Shown here: positions 23,637-35,142 of the stretch, in pieces
How the letters are laid out: each line of letters opens with the position of its first letter
Position numbering within the stretch: the stretch's first letter is position 1
NCBI GenBank assembly: GCA_963770505.1
Contig: CAVYPR010000006.1
Coordinates: 1,116,001 to 1,180,000, forward strand
Length of the DNA: 64,000 nt
Reading direction: 5' to 3'
From: CAVYPR01 sp963770505
Lineage (GTDB): Bacteria > Actinomycetota > Acidimicrobiia > Acidimicrobiales > RAAP-2
Program-made: the position numbers and the translations under genes
Notes under the pieces: model-generated
Seen by the model: the letters and a program-made list of their open reading frames with translations, nothing else
Database searches by the model: none
Told to the model about the DNA's origin: nothing

Positions 23637-24611
23637 CTAGTCCGAGAGGTCGTCGACCAGCGAGGTGGCCAGGCGGCGGAGCCCGGCGGCGACCGCCGGT
23701 GACCGCACGCCGCCTGCGGCCTCGGTGGCCTCGGCGACGTAGCGGCGGGCGACCTCCACGGTGGCGGGCACCCCGGGGGAGGCGGCCACGATGGCCCGGG
23801 CCTTGTCCCGCTCGGGCTGGCCGAGGGGCTGGCCGAGCAGGGTGCGCAGCTCGGAGCCGGCGTCGGGGTCCTCGAGGGCGAGGAGGACCGGCAGGGTGTA
23901 GATCCCCTCGGCCAGGTCCTGCCCCGCCGGTTTGCCGAGCTCCTCGTCGGAAGCGACCACGTCGAGGACGTCGTCGCGCAGCTGGAAGACCATGCCGAAG
24001 CACTGGCCGTAGGCGGTGAGGGCGGCCACCTCGTCGGTCGGGGCACCGCCGGTGAGGGCGCCGATCCGGCACGAGGTGGACATGAGGGCGGCGGTCTTGC
24101 CGGCGATGGCCCCGAAGTACTCCTCCTGGGTGCGACCGGTCTGGAACGAGGCGCGCACCTCGGCCACCTGGCCCTGGCACAGCCGCCCCAGGGTGGTGGC
24201 CAGGAGCCCGGCGATCTCGGTGCCGAGCTCGGCGGCGATGGCCGCCGAGCGGGCCAGGAGGTAGTCGCCGGCCACGATGGCCACCAGGTTGCCGAACCGG
24301 CTGTTTACGCTCTCGACGTTGCGGCGCACCGTCGCCTCGTCGATCACGTCGTCGTGGTAGAGCGAGGCGAGGTGGACGAGCTCGACCGCCACACCGCCCA
24401 GAAGGTCGTCCTCGGTGGCCGCCCGTTCGCCCGAGGTGGCCGCGGCCAGGGCCAGGAGGGGCCGCAGCCGCTTGCCGCCGGCGGAGATCAAGTGGGTCGT
24501 GACCTCGTCGAGGAACCCGTCGCCCGTGACCACCGAGCCCGCCAGCAGGGGTTCGAGCCGCTGCAGGTCGTCATCGAGGCGTGGAAGGCCAAGGGCCTCG
24601 GTCGCGTTCAC
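23637..24611 (-). CDS. Trans-isoprenyl diphosphate synthase
   Basis: A 324-residue long-chain polyprenyl synthase, probably making the menaquinone side chain. It has GGKRLRPLL (substrate phosphate binding), the first Asp-rich motif LYHDDVIDEATVRRN (DDxxD), GKTAALMSTSC, and the second Asp-rich motif FQLRDDVLDV. The small residues before the first motif (LVHLAS) fit a long product. It begins at GTG 24611. Chain length cannot be fixed from sequence alone; heptaprenyl or octa/nonaprenyl are likely. Confidence 0.9.
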   Translation of the reverse strand: MNATEALGLPRLDDDLQRLEPLLAGSVVTGDGFLDEVTTHLISAGGKRLRPLLALAAATSGERAATEDDLLGGVAVELVHLASLYHDDVIDEATVRRNVESVNSRFGNLVAIVAGDYLLARSAAIAAELGTEIAGLLATTLGRLCQGQVAEVRASFQTGRTQEEYFGAIAGKTAALMSTSCRIGALTGGAPTDEVAALTAYGQCFGMVFQLRDDVLDVVASDEELGKPAGQDLAEGIYTLPVLLALEDPDAGSELRTLLGQPLGQPERDKARAIVAASPGVPATVEVARRYVAEATEAAGGVRSPAVAAGLRRLATSLVDDLSD

Positions 24612-24782
24612 CAGGGATCACGATAGGCGACGGCCGGTAGCCACGGCGAGGTCAGCGGTGCCGGTCACAGGCGCCGCCGGCCCATCGGCCCAGGATGACG
24701 GAGGTGGCTGTGGGCGCGGCGCTGGGCCAACGGCCTCCCTGTACACTGGCTGCTCAGGGACGACCACGACGGAGGCGGTCAC

Positions 24783-27290
<2,508 letters not shown>

Positions 27291-27298
27291 TCCCGGCG

Positions 27299-27314
27299 CC
27301 CCCCGTGCGGGGGG
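27299..27314 (+). terminator. Hairpin after clpC
   Basis: CCCCCC and GGGGGG pair around GTGC, nested inside a wider GGCGCC repeat. It begins nine bases after the clpC stop and just ahead of the disA promoter box, so it probably ends the clpC message although there is no T run. Confidence 0.55.
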
Positions 27315-27348
27315 ACCGCCGGGCGCCGGCTCCGGGTACGATGCCGAC

Positions 27349-28458
27349 GTGGTCGACCAGGGCAGCGAGCCGCTGATCGAGGCGCTGGCGCTGGTGGCCC
27401 CCGGGACGCCGTTGCGCAACGGGCTCGACCGGATCCTGCAGGCCAAGCGGGGCGCCCTCGTGGTGGTGGGCGACGACCCGGTGGTGCTCTCGATCTGCAC
27501 CGGCGGCTTCCTCCTCGACGCCGAGTTCAGCCCCCAGCGCCTCTCGGAGCTGGCCAAGATGGACGGGGCGATCATCCTGGCCTCTGACGCCTCCCGGATC
27601 GCCCGGGCCAACGTCCACCTGGTGCCCAAGGCCTCGATCCCGACCAGCGAGACCGGGACCCGCCACCGCACGGCCGAGCGGGTGGCCCGCTCCATCGACG
27701 TGCCGGTGGTGACCGTCTCCGAGGCGATGGCCACGGTCACGGTGTTCCGCCACGCCCGCAAGCACACCCTGCAGCGGACCGGCCGGCTGGTGGACCGCGC
27801 CGCGCAGGCCATCTCGACCGTCCAGCGCTTCAAGACCCGCTTCGACTTCGCCCTGGCCAGCCTGTCCACCCTCGAGGTCGAGGACGCGGTGTCGGTGCGC
27901 GACGTGGTCGACGTCCTCCAGCCCGGCGAGATGGTGGTCCGCTTCGCCGAGGAGATCGACGGCTACCTGGTCGAGCTGGGCGAGGACGGCCGGCTCATCC
28001 ACCTCCAGATGGAGGAGCTGGGGGCGGGGCTGGAGACAGCCCTGCGCCTGGTGGTCATGGACTACGTGGCCATGCCCGCCGGGAACCGGTCCAAGGCGGA
28101 CGGGAGGGCCGAGCTGGACCGGCGGGCCGACGCGGCCCTGGCCGCGCTGCACGCCCTCGGGTACGAGGACCTCCTCGACCCGGCCCCGGTGGCGGCCGCC
28201 CTCGGGCTGGGCGCGGCCCCGGGCGCCCTCGACACGGGCGTGGAGGCCCGCGGCTACCGCATCCTGCACCGGCTGCCCCGGGTCTCCGACCTCATCATCG
28301 AGCGGATCGTGGCGCGTTTCGGCACCCTCCCCCGCATCCTGCAGGCCTCGCTGGGGGAGCTCGAGGAGGTGGGCGGGGTCGGGGTGGCCAAGGCCCGCTC
28401 GGTCAAGAACGGCCTGGCCCGGCTGGTCGAGGCGAGCGTCCTCGAGCGCTTCGACTGA
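27349..28458 (+). CDS. disA: DNA integrity scanning diadenylate cyclase
   Basis: DisA makes the second messenger c-di-AMP from two ATP while patrolling DNA. The 369-residue protein has an N-terminal DAC domain with the catalytic DGA (AKMDGAIILASD) and RHR (GTRHRTAER) motifs, a helical linker, and C-terminal helix-hairpin-helix DNA-binding motifs (FGTLPRILQASLGELEEVGGVG). TACGAT (27337-27342) ends six bases before GTG 27349, so a leaderless transcript is likely and supports this start. radA, often its neighbour, is absent; carD follows. Confidence 0.95.
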   Translation: MVDQGSEPLIEALALVAPGTPLRNGLDRILQAKRGALVVVGDDPVVLSICTGGFLLDAEFSPQRLSELAKMDGAIILASDASRIARANVHLVPKASIPTSETGTRHRTAERVARSIDVPVVTVSEAMATVTVFRHARKHTLQRTGRLVDRAAQAISTVQRFKTRFDFALASLSTLEVEDAVSVRDVVDVLQPGEMVVRFAEEIDGYLVELGEDGRLIHLQMEELGAGLETALRLVVMDYVAMPAGNRSKADGRAELDRRADAALAALHALGYEDLLDPAPVAAALGLGAAPGALDTGVEARGYRILHRLPRVSDLIIERIVARFGTLPRILQASLGELEEVGGVGVAKARSVKNGLARLVEASVLERFD

Positions 28459-28492
28459 GCCCGGCCGGCGTCAGGGGGGCCGGCGAGTCGGG

Positions 28493-28498
28493 TAGAAT
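28493..28498 (+). promoter_or_regulatory. Putative carD -10 box
   Basis: TAGAAT matches the TAnnnT consensus and would start a leader of about 125 bases before carD, which contains small GC hairpins such as GGTGCATGCACC. No convincing -35 box is visible. Confidence 0.45.
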
Positions 28499-28628
28499 GC
28501 ACTGATCGTCCAGCCGGTATGGCACCGGCACCCCGGGTGCATGCACCACGCCGTTGGTGCGCGGGCCTGTTCCTGTTCGAGAGCGGGTCCCAGCCTGGGC
28601 GGACATGTCTCGTCATCGAAGGAGCGCG

Positions 28629-29105
28629 GTGTTCAAAGTCGGCGACAAGGTCGTGTATCCCCACCACGGGGCCGCGGTGGTGGAGCGCCGGGAGACCAAG
28701 GTGGCCTTCGGCGAGAAGCGCGAGTACCTGGTCCTGCGCCTCGCCTACGGCGACCTCACCCTGATGGTCCCGGCCGACAACACCGAGGGGGTGGGTCTGC
28801 GGGAGGTCATCAACGACGAGGAGGTCGAGGAGGTCTTCGCCGTCCTGCGCAAGAAGGAGGCGCGGATGCCGACCAACTGGTCCCGGCGGTACAAGAACCA
28901 CTCCGAGAAACTGCGGTCCGGCGACATCTACCAGGTGGCCGAGGTGGTGCGGAACCTCTCGATCAGGGACAAGGACAAGGGCCTGTCGGCCGGGGAGAAG
29001 CGGATGCTGTCGCGGGCCCGTCAGATCCTCGTCTCCGAGCTCACCTTCGCCCTGGCCGTCGACGAGGAGACGGCGGAGCAGCGCCTGAACGACGCGTTGC
29101 CCTGA
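28629..29105 (+). CDS. carD: CarD-family transcriptional regulator
   Basis: CarD binds the beta subunit of RNA polymerase and stabilises open complexes at housekeeping and rRNA promoters. The 158-residue protein starts FKVGDKVVYPHHGAAVVERR, the Tudor-like RNAP interaction domain, and ends with a helical DNA-binding domain containing the conserved Trp region NWSRRYKNHSEKLRSGD. GTG 28629 has AAGGAG just upstream; the in-frame ATG at 28554 adds residues not found in the family. It precedes ispD as in mycobacteria. Confidence 0.94.
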   Translation: MFKVGDKVVYPHHGAAVVERRETKVAFGEKREYLVLRLAYGDLTLMVPADNTEGVGLREVINDEEVEEVFAVLRKKEARMPTNWSRRYKNHSEKLRSGDIYQVAEVVRNLSIRDKDKGLSAGEKRMLSRARQILVSELTFALAVDEETAEQRLNDALP

Positions 29106-29114
29106 TCCCGGCCG

Positions 29115-29786
29115 GTGCCGTCACGCCCCGACGACCCGACCGCTGACGCGGCGCCCGCGGTCTGGGCGGTGGTCGTCGCCGCCGGATCGGGCGCCCGGTT
29201 CGGCCGGCCCAAGCAGTTCGACCTCCTGGCCGGAAGCCCCGTGGTGGAGCGCTCGGTGTCGGCCTGCCGCTCGGTGGCGGCCGGCGTCGTCCTCGTCCTG
29301 CCGCCCGACCGCCTCGACGAGGCCCACGGCGCCGACGTGGTGGTGGCCGGAGGGACCACCCGCTCGGCCTCGGTCCGGCTGGGCCTGGCCGCGGTGCCCG
29401 ACGAGGCCGCCATCGTGGTGGTCCACGACGCCGCCCGCCCGCTGGCCGGCCCCGAGCTCTTCCGCTCGGTGGTCGAGGCGGTGACCGCCGGCGCCGACGC
29501 CGCCGTCTGCGCCCTCCCCGTCTCCGACACCCTCAAGCGGGTTGGTGCCGGGACACGCGTGGTCGAGACCGTGGCGCGCCAGGGGCTGGTGGCCGTGCAG
29601 ACCCCCCAGGGGTTCGCGGCGTCGGTGCTGCGCCGGGCGCACCTCGACGGGGACGAGGCAACCGACGACGCCGGCCTGGTGGAGGCGCTCGGCGCTACGG
29701 TCGTGGTGGTGCCGGGGGACCCGAGGAACGTGAAGCTCACCACGCCGGCCGACCTCGTCTACGCCGAGCACCTGCTCGGGGGCTGA
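29115..29786 (+). CDS. ispD: 2-C-methyl-D-erythritol 4-phosphate cytidylyltransferase
   Basis: The third enzyme of the non-mevalonate isoprenoid pathway, 223 residues. Nucleotide binding is seen in VVVAAGSGARFGRPKQF; VVVHDAARPLAGPELF, QTPQGFAASVLRRAH, and the C-terminal VPGDPRNVKLTTPADL are all typical. About fifteen extra residues precede the core. GTG 29115 starts nine bases after carD. ispF follows two bases later. Confidence 0.95.
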   Translation: MPSRPDDPTADAAPAVWAVVVAAGSGARFGRPKQFDLLAGSPVVERSVSACRSVAAGVVLVLPPDRLDEAHGADVVVAGGTTRSASVRLGLAAVPDEAAIVVVHDAARPLAGPELFRSVVEAVTAGADAAVCALPVSDTLKRVGAGTRVVETVARQGLVAVQTPQGFAASVLRRAHLDGDEATDDAGLVEALGATVVVVPGDPRNVKLTTPADLVYAEHLLGG

Positions 29787-29788
29787 CC

Positions 29789-30280
29789 GTGCGCATCGGC
29801 CAGGGCGTCGACGTCCACGCCTTCTCCGACGACCCCGACCGGCCGCTGGTGCTGGGCGGCGTCGAGGTGCCCCAGGGCCGTGGGCTGGCGGGCCACAGCG
29901 ACGCCGACGCCCTGGCCCACGCCCTGGCCGACGCGCTGCTGGGGGCGGCCGGCCTGGGCGACCTCGGTCACCACTTCCCCGACACCGACCCGGCCTGGGC
30001 CGGGGCCGACAGCATGGCCCTGCTCGCCGAGGTGGCGGGGATGGTCGGGCGGGCCGGCCTGGAGGTGGCCAACGCCGACTGCACCGTGGTGGCCGAGACG
30101 CCGCGGCTCGCCCCCCACACCGACGAGATGGCGGCGCGCCTGACCGAGGCGGTGGGTGGGCCGGTGTCGGTCAAGGCCACCCGGGCCGAGGGGCTGGGAC
30201 CGATCGGGCGGGGGGAGGGGGTGGCCTGCCTGGCGGTGGCCCTGCTCGTGCCCCGCGACCGCGGGCCGGCGCGGCCGTGA
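29789..30280 (+). CDS. ispF: 2-C-methyl-D-erythritol 2,4-cyclodiphosphate synthase
   Basis: IspF closes the cyclodiphosphate ring in the same isoprenoid pathway. The 163-residue protein has RIGQGVDVHAF with the metal ligands D and H, LGGVEVPQGRGLAGHSDADALAHA with the third His, LGDLGHHFPDTD and a C-terminal KATRAEGLGPIGRGEGVAC. GTG 29789 directly follows ispD. Confidence 0.95.
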   Translation: MRIGQGVDVHAFSDDPDRPLVLGGVEVPQGRGLAGHSDADALAHALADALLGAAGLGDLGHHFPDTDPAWAGADSMALLAEVAGMVGRAGLEVANADCTVVAETPRLAPHTDEMAARLTEAVGGPVSVKATRAEGLGPIGRGEGVACLAVALLVPRDRGPARP

Positions 30281-31188
30281 GCCCGCGGCCTGCCGGGGGG
30301 GGCCGCTCGGCCGGCCGCGGCCGCGGCCGGTCGCCCGCCGCGGGCCGGGCCCCCTCGCGCCCCCGACCGTCGGGGCGCGGGGGTGGCGCCCCGGACCGGC
30401 GGGCCGCGCCGTCGCGCGCCCGGCGTCCCGGTGCCGGCGAGCTCGGCGGGGACCAGGTGGAGGGCCGCCGCGCCGTGCTCGAGCTGCTGGCCGCCGGGCG
30501 GCGGCCGGTGCGCCGGCTGTGGTTGGCCGAGGGGCTCGACCCCTCCCCGCAGCTGGACGAGATCGAGTCCCTGGCGGCACGACGCAAGGTCCGGGTGGAG
30601 ACGGTGGGGAGGTCGCGCCTCGAGGCCGAGGCCCGCACGGACGCCCCCCAGGGCGTCCTCGCCCTGGCCCGGCCGATCGAGCCGATCCCCCTCGACGACC
30701 TGTGCGTGGCCGGCACGGTCGAGCCCTTCCTCCTGGTCGTGGCGGGCGTGACCGATCCCCGCAACCTCGGCGCGCTCCTGCGCAGCGCCGAGTGCGCCGG
30801 CGTGACCGGGGTGGTTCTGGCCCGCCACCGGGCGGCCCACCTCTCCCCCACGGTGGCCAAGGTGGCGTCCGGCGCCATCGAGCACCTCGGCTTCGCCGTG
30901 GTGGGCGGGATCCCGGCGGCCCTCGGCCGGCTGGAGGACCTCGGGGTGTGGACCATCGGCCTGGCCGGCGAGGTCGGGCGCTCCCTCTACGACCTGCCGC
31001 TGGGCACGGGCCCCGTGGCCCTGGTCGTGGGGGGTGAGGAGAAGGGGCTGGCCCCGCTCGTGCGCCGGCGGTGCGCCGAGGTGGCGGCCGTCCCCCAGCA
31101 CGGGTCGATCCCCTCGCTCAACGTGGGGGTGGCCGGCGCGGTGGCCTGCTTCGAGGTGGCCCGCCAGCGGGTGGCCGCGAGCGGGTGA
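30277..31188 (+). CDS. rlmB: 23S rRNA (guanosine-2'-O-)-methyltransferase RlmB
   Basis: A SpoU/TrmH-family SPOUT methyltransferase acting on G2251 of 23S rRNA. The first 60 residues are an Arg/Gly/Pro-rich tail, usual in actinobacteria. The substrate-binding domain begins at VEGRRAVLELLAAGRRPV; the knotted SAM domain shows VTDPRNLGALLRSAECAGV, LSPTVAKVASGAIEHL, VVGGEEKGLAPLVRRRC and IPSLNVGVAGAVACFE. It starts with GTG overlapping ispF. cysS, which normally lies between ispF and rlmB in actinobacteria, is missing here. Confidence 0.93.
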   Translation: MSPRPAGGGRSAGRGRGRSPAAGRAPSRPRPSGRGGGAPDRRAAPSRARRPGAGELGGDQVEGRRAVLELLAAGRRPVRRLWLAEGLDPSPQLDEIESLAARRKVRVETVGRSRLEAEARTDAPQGVLALARPIEPIPLDDLCVAGTVEPFLLVVAGVTDPRNLGALLRSAECAGVTGVVLARHRAAHLSPTVAKVASGAIEHLGFAVVGGIPAALGRLEDLGVWTIGLAGEVGRSLYDLPLGTGPVALVVGGEEKGLAPLVRRRCAEVAAVPQHGSIPSLNVGVAGAVACFEVARQRVAASG

Positions 31189-31270
31189 GCCGCTCCCCGG
31201 TGAGCCGTGTGCGGGACCCGAGTGGGCCCGCTTGCTTGCGCGGCCACCCCGGGGCGGGCATTCTGAGCCG

Positions 31271-31906
31271 GTGACACAACCGTTTCCTCCGCCCCCCGGC
31301 CGGCCGGAGGGGCGCCGCGGGGGGGACCGCGTCACACTTTCCCGGGCGCTCGTCCTGTTGGTGGCGGCGGTCGTTGTCGGCGCCGTCTGCCTAGCGCTGG
31401 GGGCGAGGCCGGTCACCGACACGGGGAGCGGTGCCGCCGTCACCACGACCACGACCACGACGGCGCCGTCCCATTCGACCACCACCACGACCACCCTGCG
31501 GCCGACCACGGCGGTGAAGGTGCTCGTGGCCAACGGCAGCTCGACGGACGGGGCCGCCACCTACTACACGACAAAGCTGAAGACCGACGGGTGGGGCACC
31601 CTGACCCCGACCACAACCACCTCGTCGGCCAGCGCCTCGACCGTCTACTACGCGGCGGGCAACGAGCCCCAGGCCCAGGCGGTCGCCACCTCGCTCGGTC
31701 TCGGCGCCTCCTCCGTCGAGCCGCTCAGCTCGGCCGCGCCGGTCTCCTCCACCGCCGGGGCCGACGTGGTGGTGGTGATCGGCCCGGACCTCGGCGGCAA
31801 GGTCACGACCACCACCACGACCACCGCCGGCACAGCGGCCACCTCGACAACGAGCTCGGCCACAACCACGACCACCACCACACCGACGGCCACAGCCACC
31901 GGGTAG
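31271..31906 (+). CDS. Membrane-anchored LytR C-terminal domain protein, Thr-rich
   Basis: A 211-residue protein with one N-terminal membrane helix (ALVLLVAAVVVGAVCLALGA, about residues 22-41) and an outside part. Two Thr-rich linkers (about residues 55-75 and 175-205) flank a central LytR_C domain (AVKVLVANGSSTDGAATYYT ... ADVVVVIGPDL), found in cell-wall-linked LCP proteins but here without the catalytic LCP domain. The runs of ACC/ACG codons make it low complexity. GTG 31271 is six bases behind CATTCT, a possible leaderless -10. Probably a wall- or envelope-associated protein. Confidence 0.8.
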   Translation: MTQPFPPPPGRPEGRRGGDRVTLSRALVLLVAAVVVGAVCLALGARPVTDTGSGAAVTTTTTTTAPSHSTTTTTTLRPTTAVKVLVANGSSTDGAATYYTTKLKTDGWGTLTPTTTTSSASASTVYYAAGNEPQAQAVATSLGLGASSVEPLSSAAPVSSTAGADVVVVIGPDLGGKVTTTTTTTAGTAATSTTSSATTTTTTTPTATATG

Positions 31907-31913
31907 GGGCGGC

Positions 31914-32690
31914 GTGGCCGACCTCCCGCCGGTGCTCCGCCCGCTGTGCGAGCACCCCGCCGACGCCGCCCTCTTCGTCGACTTCGACGGCACCCTGGCC
32001 CCCATCGTCGACGACCCCGCCGCCGCCCGCCCCCTCGACGGCGCGCCCGAGGTGCTGGCCGCCCTGGCCCGCCGCTTCGGCCTGGTGGCCGTGGTCTCGG
32101 GCCGACCGGTCGCCTTCCTCCTCGAGGCGCTGGACCACCCGCACGGGGTGGCCATGGCCGGCCTCTACGGCATGGAGGCCGCCCCGCCCGGCGGAGCGGT
32201 CGAGACCCGGCCCGACGCCGCGGCCTGGCGGCCGGTGGTGGATGAGGTGACCCGCCTGGCCCAGGCCGAGGCGGCGCCCGGGGCCGAGGTGGAGCCCAAG
32301 GGGCTGACGGTGACCCTCCACTGGCGGCGCCACCCCGCCGCCGAGGGGTGGTCCCGGTCGTTCTGCGAACGGGCGACGGCCCGGACCGGCCTGGTGGTCC
32401 AGCCGGGGAGGATGGCCCTCGAGCTGCGCCCGCCGGTCGCCGGCGACAAGGGCACGGTGGTGCGGGCCTTGGCCCGGGGCCACGCCGCCGTCGCCTGCTT
32501 CGGCGACGACCTCGGCGACCTCCCCGCCTTCGCGGCCCTGGCCGAGCTGGCCGGGACCGGGGTGGCCGTGGCCCGGGTGGCGGTGGTCGACCCCGAGAGC
32601 CCGGCCGAGGTGGCGCTCGCCGCCGACCTGGTCGTGGACGGCCCCGAGGGTGCGCTCGACCTCCTGGCCCGCCTGGCCGCCGGCTGCTGA
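31914..32690 (+). CDS. otsB: Trehalose-6-phosphate phosphatase
   Basis: A HAD-superfamily phosphatase of 258 residues that releases trehalose. The catalytic motif is ALFVDFDGTLAPIVDDP (DxDGT), motif II VVSGRP, and the C-terminal acidic motif CFGDDLGDLPAFAAL; GLTVTLHWRRHP and LELRPPVAGDKGTVVRAL match the trehalose phosphatase cap. The gene converges with otsA, their stops only four bases apart, so the two are adjacent but on opposite strands. It might also act on glucosylglycerate phosphate made by the nearby gpgS, though this is unproven. Confidence 0.9.
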   Translation: MADLPPVLRPLCEHPADAALFVDFDGTLAPIVDDPAAARPLDGAPEVLAALARRFGLVAVVSGRPVAFLLEALDHPHGVAMAGLYGMEAAPPGGAVETRPDAAAWRPVVDEVTRLAQAEAAPGAEVEPKGLTVTLHWRRHPAAEGWSRSFCERATARTGLVVQPGRMALELRPPVAGDKGTVVRALARGHAAVACFGDDLGDLPAFAALAELAGTGVAVARVAVVDPESPAEVALAADLVVDGPEGALDLLARLAAGC

Positions 32691-32694
32691 GGTC

Positions 32695-34093
<1,399 letters not shown>

Positions 34094-34102
34094 GGCGGGA
34101 GG

Positions 34103-34931
34103 CTACCGGGCGCCGGCGGTCCCCGCCCCGCCCTCGCCGCCGAGCGGGGCCCGTGCCAGGCCGGCCCGGAGCACCTCGACGGCCTGGGGCCGGAGCTCGG
34201 CGAGCGGGCGGTTGCGGTGGATCCGGACCCCGAGGTCGACCTGGGCCACCGAGGCCGTGCCGAAGCGGCTGGCCACGTCGACGAGGAGGCCCAGCTCCAC
34301 GCCGTAGCCGGGGGCGAGCTCCAGCTTCTCGAGGACCCAGCGGGGAGCCGCCGTCTCGCCGGCCAGGGGCTGGCGGACCCCGAGCAGGTGGGGGAAGAGG
34401 ACCTCGAGCAGGGGCCGGGCCATGAGCTCGGTGACCCGCCCCCCGCCCGTCGGGGCTCCCGTGGAGCGGCCGGTCGTAGAACCCCTTCACCAGGGCCACG
34501 TCCTCGGCCAGCAGGAGCGGGCCCAGGAGCCCCGACACGAACCACTCCGAGGTGTTCTCGACGTCGGCGTCGAGGAAGGCGACCAGCTCGCCCATCGACC
34601 CCTCCAGCCCGGCGGCCATGGCGCGGCCCTTCCCGCCCCGGCCGTCGAGGGCCAGCACCCGCGCCCCGGCCCGCCGCGCCGTCTCGGCGGTGGCGTCGGC
34701 GGACCCGTCGTCGACCACGACGACCTCGTCGACCAGACCCGAGCCGCCGGCCGCCGCCACGTGGGCCCCGACGACGGCGGAGACGACCGCGCCCACGGTC
34801 CGCTCCTCGTCGCGCGCCGGGATGCACACGGAGACGGTCCGGCCCGCCTTGGCGGCGAGCACACGGGCGGTGTCGAACTCGGACCGATGGAAGGTCCGTG
34901 GGCCGTCGGTCATCTCCCGATCATCCCCCAT
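34103..34931 (-). CDS. gpgS: Glucosyl-3-phosphoglycerate synthase (one frameshift)
   Basis: A GT81 retaining glycosyltransferase that makes glucosyl-3-phosphoglycerate, first step to glucosylglycerate and, in mycobacteria, methylglucose polysaccharides. The family opening TFHRSEFDTARVLAAK, then VSVCIPARDEERTVGAVV, VDEVVVVDDGSADATAETA, VAFLDADVENTSEWFV and LVKGFYDRPL are in the first frame; an extra base in the G-rich stretch near 34441-34449 shifts the remainder (VTELMARPLLEVLFPHLLG, RWVLEKLELAPGYGVELGLL). ATG 34913 is an alternative start. A dedicated phosphatase (gpgP) is not visible nearby. Confidence 0.86.
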
Positions 34932-34979
34932 CGCCGCCGTGCCCGTGGACGCGTCGGCGCGCCCGGCCCCGGGCGCTGA

Positions 34980-35008
34980 TTGACGCCAGGCCCCGGATCG
35001 ACCACCAT
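34980..35008 (+). promoter_or_regulatory. Promoter of the riboswitch-thrC-moaD unit
   Basis: TTGACG (34980-34985) and CACCAT (35003-35008) are 17 bases apart, which would start transcription at about 35014, exactly at the 5' edge of the riboswitch. The -10 box is weak. Confidence 0.55.
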
Positions 35009-35011
35009 GGA

Positions 35012-35136
35012 GGGATCATCCAGAGCGGCTGAGGGACGGGCCCTGCGACGCCGCGGCAACCAGTGGGACATCGGGATCGAGGCGCGTGAGCGCCGGCCAG
35101 GGTCCATCAGGTGCCAATGCCCGACCGATGAGGAGG
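35012..35136 (+). promoter_or_regulatory. SAM-I (S-box) riboswitch
   Basis: The leader contains the S-box core in order: TCATC (35016-35020), GAGCGGCTGAGGGACGGGCC with the kink-turn GAGGGA, GCCGCGGCAACC closing helix P2, a P3 arm with GGCGC/GCGCC around GTGA, then GGTGCCAATGCC (P4) and GATGA (35127-35131), which pairs with the opening TCATC to form P1. The P1 3' strand runs into GAGGAGG (35130-35136), the ribosome site of the next gene, so SAM binding would hide it and block translation. This fits an OFF switch. Confidence 0.87.
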
Positions 35137-35142
35137 ACACCG

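Noticed and set aside
31430..31900. ACC/ACG-rich stretches as a microsatellite or CRISPR-like repeat
   Set aside because: They encode Thr linkers of a membrane protein; spacing is irregular and there are no spacers.
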